Source: Przewalskia tangutica (lineage: Eukaryota; Streptophyta; Magnoliopsida; Solanales; Solanaceae). From it: a stretch of 64,000 nucleotides of DNA. Location of the stretch: contig CM056738.1 of the NCBI GenBank assembly GCA_029844215.1, forward strand, positions 61,161,593 through 61,225,592. The letters run 5' to 3'. The notes beneath the pieces are model-generated. The model saw only the letters and a list, made by a program, of their open reading frames with translations, did no database searches and was not told the DNA's origin. Below are positions 56,261 through 64,000 of the stretch, in pieces (the stretch's first letter is position 1; each line of letters starts with the position of its first letter). The translations under genes were made by a program, and so were the position numbers.

Positions 56261-56990
56261 AATCAAGCGGACACGAGGCTCGCTAATCGATGCAAATCAC
56301 GAACCATGTCCCTCCTCTCTAGCCGCACATCGATAGGCTCCCATCGACCTACGACTAAGAGCATCCGCCACAACATTGCCTTCCCGTGGTACAGGATATC
56401 AACATCGTAATCCTTAAGCAACTCTAACCACCGCCTCTCGCCGTAAGTTCGGCTCCTCCGGTGAAGATATCTTGGAGGCTCTTGTGGTGCGTATAAATAT
56501 CCACGTGAACCCCATACAAATAGTGCCTCCAGATTTTCAAAGCGTGAATCACTACGCCAACTCCAAATCATGGGTGGGGTAGTTCCTCCGTGTTTCTTCA
56601 CCGTCGGATGCATATGCTATAACCCCGCCATGCTGCATCAACACACATCCCAACCCGATGCCCGACGATCACAATACACGACATAACCGTCTGGACCTGC
56701 GGAAGAGTAAGAACGAGGCGATCGTCAATCTCTCCTTCAAGAATCGAAACCCCGCCACAAGCATCACCATCGAACTTGGCCGCCCGAGTCACCTAGTCAA
56801 TGGTGCGTAGATAGAAGCAAACTTCCACGAACCGTCGATAATATCCTGCAAGGCCCGTAAAATCGCGAACCTGCAGCCGGAGTAGTAGGTGCAGCCAAGT
56901 CTCGATCGCCGATCTTGGCCGATCCACTCGAATGCCATCACCCACAATATGCCCAAGAAACGCCATCAAGTCAACCAAAACTCACATTTG
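56261..56990 (-). pseudogene. Gypsy D RNase H
   Basis: Blocks are A-F-L-G-H-I-V and G-L-A-G-Y-Y-R-R-F at 56793-56978, and R-R-W-L-E-L-L-K-D-Y-D-V-D-I-L-Y-H at 56263-56613. The latter keeps the R-W-L-E stretch that closes the domain. The middle is split over three frames. Confidence 0.8.
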
Positions 56991-57780
56991 GAAAACTTGG
57001 CGTATAATCGTTGATCTGGAGAATCACAAGACGGCCTCAAATGCTCCGCATGCTCCTGCTCGAGCGAATAAACCAAGATATCATCAATGAACACTATCAC
57101 AAGCGTGTCCAAAAATGGTTTGAACACTCGGTTCATCAAATCCATGAATACCGCCGAGCATTGGTCAACCCAAAAGACATGACCACGAACTCATAATGCC
57201 CGCACGGTCCGAATGCGATCTGATCTAGGACATCCACCTCTCGACACGAACTCGATGATAGCCCTAACGCAGATCAATCTTGAGAAACATCTCGCGCTCG
57301 CAATCTGGTCGAACAAATCATTAATCCCGGGAAGGGGTATCTGTTCTTAATGGTCACCTTGTTCACCGCTCGTAATCAACACACATGCGCAGCTGGCCCC
57401 GCCCTTCTTCTTCACGAACAATACGGCGCTTCTGGGGAAACACTGGGCCTAATGAAGCCCTTCTCCAAAGAAATCCTCACCGGGTCCTTCACTCTCTCAA
57501 CTCGGCAGTGCCATTACGTATGGCGGAATGGAAATAGGCCGAGTGTCCGCAATATGTCAATACAAAACTCAATCTCCTCTCGGGAGAGGATACCCGGAGG
57601 TCATGCGAAACACGTCTGGGAACTCACCGACTCGGAATCGATGAAAATCTGGTACCGCGACTTCAGATCAAACACCCGAACGAGATGGTAGATATACCCT
57701 TCTCGCACCATCTTCCTAGCCTCGAGGTAGGAAATAAACCTACCTCGCGATACCGTGCTCCTCCCACTCAACAACCGGCC
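56991..57780 (-). pseudogene. Gypsy D reverse transcriptase
   Basis: The catalytic F-I-D-D-I-L-V-Y-S is intact at 57074-57091, preceded by V-I-V. The preceding palm and fingers blocks align with 8166-8924 of A but change frame several times (near 57150, 57240, 57290 and 57420). The Trp codon that became a stop in A (8163-8165) is intact here near 56975. Confidence 0.82.
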
Positions 57781-58160
57781 TCAGAAACCGAACTGCATTA
57801 CTTTCTCTCTGCGGTCTACATTGGCGTAGCGAAGCTAGCCAATCCATCCCCATAATCACGCCGAAGTCAATCATCTCCAACTCTATCAAGTGGCTGGGTC
57901 CGACGATCAGAATGGTCACAGACAAGCTCTATATACCCGCCGAGCTACCACCGAATCACCATCGCGTAGCTACCTCGAGTGGTCTATGGACTCGTGCTCT
58001 ATCCCTATCCTACTAGCAACAAGGGAGATATATAGGACAGAGTAGAACCGGATCTATCAAAGCATACACATCAAACCCAGAACCGATAAGGTACCGTGAC
58101 GACATCGCGAGGCCTCACGATCCCGCTTACCGGACAAAGCATATATGCGTTCGAGGACCG
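57781..58160 (-). pseudogene. Gypsy D protease
   Basis: R-I-Y-A-L-S-G-K-R-D-R-E-A-S begins the domain near 58150. L-I-E-L-E-M-I-D-F-G-V-I-M-G-M-D-W-L-A-S ends it at 57800-57900, with the Trp that is a stop in A. The active-site segment near 58040-58080 is recognisable only by alignment because of frame changes. Confidence 0.78.
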
Positions 58161-59350
58161 CTAGAATCGGGACCCGAGCCACGACCTGCCGCGACTGCTG
58201 ACCCATGAGCACCCCGCCTCGGCGAGTAACCAGGAGATGATGAAGCGGCAATGAACACGGCGTGAGCCCTACCACCAAGATCGCCCGGTCGGACGATCCG
58301 CAAAGTGACCTCGGCCGCCACAATCGTAACAAGCTCCAAAAGTAGTACCACACTTCCGTAATGGGATCCCCGACGCCACACCGGGGTGGTCCCGACGCCG
58401 CACTCTCGCTACTCGACGCCCGCCCTGGCCTGGCCCTCGAAAACTCGGTCAGGCGAGGACGGTGCAGGAGTGCTCAGCCGGCTGGTGCGACCCAGATCGC
58501 CGAGGCCGCCACCACGATAACCACCGAAGACCTCCCGCCCCGCCTTCTTCTCGCCGCCGTCGCCCACTGCCGACCGCGCCTCGCACCCAAGGGCGTGAGC
58601 TCGCACGCGGTAATGTCCATACCGGCCGAGAGAAACCCCGCACATGACTTCGGCCATATAGTCGTCTTCAGGTGACATAGCGGTGCACCCTATCCTCCAT
58701 ATCTGCTACTAATGCTGGGACATATCGAGCCAAAGAATCAAACTCGACATTGTACTCGACAAGGCGTCCTCTCGCCTCGGCAGAAAATCTATCGGCCGCG
58801 CCTCTCATCTGTGGAGGCAAGAAGTGAGTGAGGAAAGCCTGCGAGAACTCATCCCAGTAGTGGGGCGCGTTTCTCCCGGGATAACTCCCATGAATCAAAC
58901 CAATCGATTGCGGTATCACGCGGCCTATGCGAACCAAAGATCACGGACTCGGTCTCCGACGCCGATCACTCAAAATCCTTCCGACCGGCGGATGAACTCC
59001 TGCGGATCATCCTCCGCCTCGACCCATAAAACTCCGGCGGCTACATCTCGAAGTCTCGTAGCCTCAAACTCTCGCCTCGGGTGAATAACGGCACGACCGA
59101 GCTGAGCTGAACCGCCGCATCCAGCCTCTCTCAGATCGGGCCACAACTTTGGCCAAAAGTGGGCCATCTCCTTACCTAACTCTCCGCCTGTGCCGGGACG
59201 GAGGTGGGGTACTGTGGTCTCGCTGGGTCTGGCGGCGTCATAGAACTCGCCGTCTCCGGTATAGGCGGGCACGAGCCCTCGTGACTCGGGTGTCTCGCTA
59301 GCGCCTCCTCGCCGCTTGCCCTTCGCCCGGGTTGCCTTACGTGGAGGCAT
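58161..59350 (-). pseudogene. Gypsy D gag
   Basis: The start M-P-P-R-K-A-T is at 59350; a possible in-frame upstream ATG at 59359 is less likely by homology. Core blocks are D-D-P-Q-E-F-I-R-R near 58985 and W-D-E-F-S-Q-A-F-L-T-H-F-L-P-P-Q-M-R and V-E-Y-N-V-E-F-D-S-L-A-R-Y-V-P at 58668-58937. The nucleocapsid knuckle reads C-Y-D-C-G-G-R-G-H-F-A-D-R with the last Cys lost to a frame change near 58290. Base composition is unusually GC-rich. Confidence 0.8.
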
Positions 59351-59461
59351 AATCAGCATGGTGAAAGGAATACGTTAGAGGGTCCAACCTATAACACGAC
59401 TCTAAAGCACGATCTCGAATGAGAAGAATGGAAACCAATCCTAAATATCCTATAGCCTCAC

Positions 59462-59493
59462 GATTATTGGTGGTGCACAACACACCGATAATC
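59462..59493 (-). other. Leader hairpin with GTGCAC loop, gypsy D
   Basis: In element sense GATTATCGGTGTG, loop TTGTGCAC, then a shortened 3' arm CACCAATAATC. It lies 44 nt after the primer site. Confidence 0.55.
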
Positions 59494-59537
59494 AAGACTT
59501 ACTAGATACGGTCGTAGACACTTTCAGAGGATTAATC

Positions 59538-59548
59538 GCTCGATACCA
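59538..59548 (-). other. Primer binding site, gypsy D
   Basis: TGGTATCGAGC in element sense, 4 bases inside the 5' LTR. Confidence 0.85.
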
Positions 59549-59552
59549 CTTT

Positions 59553-61974
59553 TGTCACGATTCGCCCGGCCCGTGGATCGTGCCTTACCGGCACCAAGTA
59601 GTCATACATCGAGTAACCGGAATATAAAACAAGACAGAAACAGTTTATAAAATAAGACATCGCTTTATCGATGAAAAGCTTGTTTTCGGCATAATATAAA
59701 TAACTCAAGTTTTGCGATACATCCCAACCGTATAATAGTACTACAGCACTCTAAGGAAGTAAACAACTATGGCGGACAGTGGCCCCGCCATACCACGATC
59801 AGAAAAACTATCTACAATACAGGAGATCATACCCAAAAGTAGAGCCTCGGAGAAGATGGAGCTCACGACACCAACGCAAAGATCCTAAGGATGTGGATCT
59901 AGCACTGCTTGCCCTTACTGCGGCATGAACGCAGCCAAGGAGGTCGAGACAACGGTACTAAGTATGCGAAATCAGTAAAATACTTAAATGAAAACATATC
60001 ATTTTAAAACCGGTTTACAAATATGTGAAACAACCAAGAAACCGCACGTAGTGCCACATCACAAACAAGAGCAACAATAGGTAATCGTAATAGGTCTTGT
60101 CCAGGCCGCGAATGATCGAAACAGGCCACTCGCATATCATCATTCGCAAGCCTAATCTCGACTCGAGTCCGCATAGGCCACTCACATGGGCCCGCATGAG
60201 GTATAACCCCGCATCGAGGGTAGCTACTCCTCGGCATCGTCCTGGACTTGTTGTCCGCATGGCCACATAGACCGCATGAGGTATAACCCCGCATACTAAC
60301 ACGAACTCGTAGCTCCGCATAGGCCCCCTGGACCCGCATGAGGTATTCTCGAATCATGGTCCCAGACCGCCTGAGTCTACCCCGCATCGGAGGGCAGCTT
60401 AACCCCCGGTATCATCTCAAGAGGTGAGTGATAATATACTAACATAACAACTTATCTTTAAACAACATAAGCACAACAAGGATACTCACCTATACAAACG
60501 TTACAAGATACTAACACACATAGCCTCATATCATGTCTACTTATCAAACCATCTTTATTATTCTTTTCACAATACAAGTCTGTTACAAACACATAGGCAA
60601 ACTTGTTTCTTTTATAAATCTTAAGTGGTTATACTTACTTCCCATAAAGCTAGTATAACTCTTAAGCTTCTGTTTTAAAAACCAATTAGTTCTCTTCTGT
60701 TAATATGAGTCAGTAGTCTTTTGAAATGTTTTCAGTTCTTTATTATTCAGGCTTAAGCCGTGAGGCATTGCCGTAAGTATTATTCAGGCTTAAGCCAGGC
60801 ATTGCCGTAAGTATTATTCAGCTTAAGTCAAAGACATTGCCGTAAGTATATCGTAAAATATCATGCTTTAGGAAGAATCACATACCTTCTCAGCGAAAAC
60901 CACCTGCCAAGTTGAATATGTCGCGCGCAGAGAGTCAGCCTATAATAGTCACAGATATCTATTAAAGACTACTCTGAAGGTCATTCTAAACAGGGGGTTC
61001 ATAATTCTACGAAGTCGGAAAGACAACCCTACAGTGAGCTATGTAAGTCATTTGAAAACATCCTATGTGAGTCTGATTCAATATTATTCGTGATATTATT
61101 CTAAGTATCTAATACTTATTCTCATACTACAACAGTACGTATTCTCTAATTCAATCGAGGTTTAGGATTAGTTACCTCGGTAAGCCCAATAATATCCGCG
61201 AACAACTCGCGCCTGAGCACGGTTTTGCTCCTAAGTTGTATGATCCAAGAACCTTAGAAGTTCTTCACAACTTCTACTAAGTACTAAGGTATTTGGGCTA
61301 GGGTATTTTGGGCATTATAACGATACTAGAAGACAACTTTTCTACCAAGGGAGGGGGGGTAGATTTCGGCTAGGCTAGGGGGGGTAGGCTCTCGGCCACA
61401 CTACACAAGGGGAGGGAAGAGGTGTTTGGACGAAAAGCTTAAGGGAGAGGAGAGGATTTTTAGACTTGGAAGATAACTTTGTGGATGAATAACTCTTCAT
61501 CTCTGGGGGGTATTTATAGCTCAAGCCTTGGCCAACCAATGGCCAAGATGAAGACAAGTGCAAGGCAAGTGTAAGGCCAAGATCAAGCCAAGTGCACCCT
61601 AACCCCTACTCCACAAAACACTCCACAAAACACTCCACAAAACATGGCACAAAACAAGGCCTAAGCAAGGAACCAATCGCCAAGGCCAACACCTCTTTGG
61701 GCCTTGATCGTCCAAAGCCACCCCACTTGCTTCCAATGTGAGGGTGACACATGTCACCCTCCCGTTGGTCCAAAATGTTTCGTCTCTCGGAAAAATCCGC
61801 AAAAATAAGAAATGGCATAGCCGGAATTTACTTTACGAAAGCTGTGGAAACGTTTCGTCGGAAAACGATTCTTTTAGCGAGTTGTGTACAAAAGAAAACG
61901 TCCAAGGCTAACTAAGGCCAAACTTTTTGTACGTATTCCCTTACGTACATACTCTGGAAATACGGGGTATTACA
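59553..61974 (-). repeat. Gypsy D 5' LTR (2422 bp)
   Basis: This is the partner of 52301-54699. The outer end CTGGAAATACGGGGTATTACA is complete, while the inner end of the partner lacks bases. It contains the minisatellite at 60100-60400 and the U5 hairpin at 59768-59792. Confidence 0.9.
60100..60400 (-). repeat. LTR minisatellite, D 5' LTR
   Basis: Three to four degenerate units contain CGCATGAGGTATAACCCCG and GCATAGGCC. The partner array is at 52830-53110. Confidence 0.75.
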
Positions 61975-64000
61975 ACTTGCACCACACTTGTCTTCATCTT
62001 GGCCATTGGTTGGCCTTCACTTGACCTATAAATACCCCCTTAGTTGATGAACTTTCTTCATCCAAAAATTGAGCAATCTACCTAAGTCTCAAAATACTCC
62101 CTCCCTCTTGTGGTTCTCGTCCAAAGCCTCTCCCCCTCCTAGTGGCCTCGCCGAGAGCCCCCTCCTCAGGTGTTTGGCCAGTACCACTAGCCTAGTTGTC
62201 TCGTATAAATACCCCTTGTAGTGGTATATAAATACTCTCCTAGTATTGTTGTTATGTCCAAATACCTGGGCCCCACGACCTTGTACTATGCCCAAGGTTA
62301 CACTGATACTAGCCCAGAAACTCCCATTAGACTGTCCCTCCGTCGCTAAAACGAAACCCTACGGAAATCTTCACCCGTAGTTGAAGTTATAAGTAGAAGT
62401 TGGTTAGAACTTCTAAGGGTTGGTTGGAGCGGCCTGAGCGCACTGAGTAGGAGCTAAACCTTGCTCGGGATCGACATATAAACTCGGATAATTTTGGGCT
62501 TATCGAGGTAAACACTCTTGACCTTCTATTGTAATTGGGAATTACATGTTGTAGGAATATATAGTTGAAGTATACTATATATAGAACTGATTATAATTGT
62601 GGCAATGTCTTTTGACTTAAGCACGAATACTACTTATGGCAATGTCTTTGCGACTTAAGCTGAATTTAAAGAAGTGAATCGAATCAGAACTACATGGGAT
62701 CAGACATAAGAGACTTGTGTAGTATTCTGTGAGTAGAATTGTACATGTCAGGTTAGGCGTACAAACCCCTCGGTTGGCTTGGTAGCCTCGTTAAAGGAGG
62801 AGATTAACGCTGCCATGGGGAGAGTCGCCGAATTTTCTATAGAATATGGAACGATGAGATCTAGATGTTAATAAGCGCCTTGTGGCCTTATAGGTTGAAG
62901 TACTACGTGTGGTGCGATCTACGTGGCTTAAGGAGTAGCCGACGGTTTGAAGTACTTGGAGCGTTTTGCTATTAGTCGGCACTCGTCGCGAGGTATGTGA
63001 ACCTCTTCCTATCTCTTCTAGCATGATATGTGTGAACTATGTAGTACGGTGACGCATACGTGTTAACTGTTTGATTGTTTTAAAACATAAAGTGTTATAA
63101 CGGCTTTATGAGAAGTTGGTTATAACAGCTTTATGTAGGTAAGAAAATACTTTATGGTTTTAAAAGGTAACTGATGTGAATTATAACTGGCTAGTTATAA
63201 TAAAGAACTTGATGTATTTCAAAAGAGTTATAAATCGTTTTGAAGGGAGAGTAACACTTGGTTTTAAAGGTTTTAAAAAGAGTTATACTAGCTTATGGGA
63301 AGTTAGGTATAATGTCTTAAGAAAGGTAAAGAAAATTGTTTCTCGATGTTAGAAGTTAAAAGACTTGATCTTATAAGATAAGAGACTTAACTTATTTGTT
63401 TTAATGTGGATGTTTGTGTGAAACCTCATTCGTGAGTAATGAGTATTTGGTTTTATTTAAAGGGATAATGTTTCTTGATTTGAAATCGGAATGTGTATCG
63501 ACGGACCAACGCAGCGTTAATAAAGGAGAATGTATTGAATAATGAAGTATTGTATTAAAACCAATAGAAACCTCCATCCGCATGAAGCTTAAGATGAGAC
63601 AAAATGATATTACATATCCTAGATCATGGCTGCTTAATAAGATCGATTATAAACAAGAATAAACTACCCACATATAAGGCATACGTTTCTCAAATCATTA
63701 AAGGAGAATTATGTTTTAAAGGATTAAAACTAGGAACTACGAAACCTTTTCTAAAATGAGAAACTTGAGCATTTGAAATTAGGCAAACTTGAGCGTTTGG
63801 AAAATAAGGTTGTTACTTGATTTTACAAAGGAAAGCCTTTTGTTTACTTAACAATGTTCGTCACTCTCTATTTTTATACTACGGACATCGGGTGACTTTT
63901 ATAAAAGGAATGGATCTCTTTAAAAGGAATTTAACGTACGTAGTACTTTAGGGTTAAAAACCCCGGGCTTTGGCATAAAATGGAAGTAACTTGAGTTGTG
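61975..64000 (+). repeat. Gypsy C 3' LTR, part 2, runs past the window
   Basis: It begins with the ACTTG duplication and matches 46480-48495 of the 5' LTR. The window ends at the first unit of the 24-25 bp minisatellite. Confidence 0.9.

Larger units (their letters stand above)
52301..61974 (-). mobile_element. Gypsy element D (chromovirus with full pol), youngest insertion
   Basis: LTRs are at 52301-54699 (3') and 59553-61974 (5'). The target duplication ACTTG is perfect (52296-52300, 61975-61979) inside the C 3' LTR. On the minus strand the order is primer site, leader hairpin, gag, protease, RT, RNase H, integrase, chromodomain, polypurine tract. LTRs agree almost fully outside CAG/CTG and CC-GG sites. 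The coding region is broken only by small indels; key residues lost in A (Trp codons, integrase Asp) are intact here. D may be a live autonomous element disguised by consensus error. Confidence 0.92.
46126..64000 (+). mobile_element. Gypsy element C (gag-only), 3' LTR cut by D and by the window edge
   Basis: The 5' LTR is 46126-49626; then come the primer site, leader hairpin, gag, a 1-kb noncoding tail, a polypurine tract and the 3' LTR from 51961. That LTR is interrupted by D (52301-61974) and runs from 61975 past the window end. LTR and tail match A', so the two are one family in opposite orientation. No enzyme domain is present. Confidence 0.9.

Overview
The window is repeat-rich plant nuclear DNA with no host gene that I can support. 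It consists of nested retrotransposons: a LINE, a Ty1/copia element and at least seven Ty3/gypsy elements or LTR fragments, plus one small CACTA DNA transposon. The gypsy elements are chromoviruses of the Tekay/Del type, with 2.4-3.5 kb LTRs, a chromodomain-like end of pol and an initiator-Met-type primer site. The codon-level style and element mix suggest a eudicot, perhaps Solanaceae; the species-level guess is weak.

Left half (1-35434): one copia element on the minus strand is the host of everything else. Its 3' LTR is cut by a LINE (1-2654, plus). Its RNase H is cut by gypsy A (3138-13784, minus). Its gag, about ten codons after the start, is cut by gypsy A' (17789-35067, minus, perfect 5-bp target duplication). 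A' is itself cut just upstream of its gag start by gypsy B (23282-31647, plus). The copia 5' LTR closes the nest at 35242-35434.

Middle (35435-42513): AT-rich sequence without genes. It holds a 3 x 405 bp tandem triplication, a 533-bp non-autonomous CACTA element with perfect 13-bp inverted ends and a TGT target duplication, and a decayed LTR-like stretch from 39531.

Right part (42514-64000): a second, deeper nest. LTR fragment G (+) is cut by F (-), which is cut by E (+), which is cut by C (+), whose 3' LTR is cut by D (-, perfect ACTTG target duplication). C, E, F and G all continue past the right edge.

A and D carry gag, protease, reverse transcriptase, RNase H, integrase and chromodomain. 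A', B and C carry only gag, followed by a short noncoding tail and a polypurine tract, so they look like gag-only (TR-GAG type) elements that would need the enzymes of an A/D-like partner.

Most notable signals: (1) a leader hairpin 45-47 nt downstream of the primer site in all five gypsy elements, with an invariant loop holding the palindrome GTGCAC and covarying stem pairs, resembling a retroviral dimer-initiation stem-loop; (2) a second conserved GC hairpin in U5; (3) unrelated minisatellites at the same place in every LTR family; (4) a shared gag/protease break in the gag-only elements; (5) a pattern of small differences at CAG/CTG and CC-GG sites that looks more like consensus error in CHG-methylated repeats than like mutation, and which probably creates many of the frameshifts in A', B, C and D.
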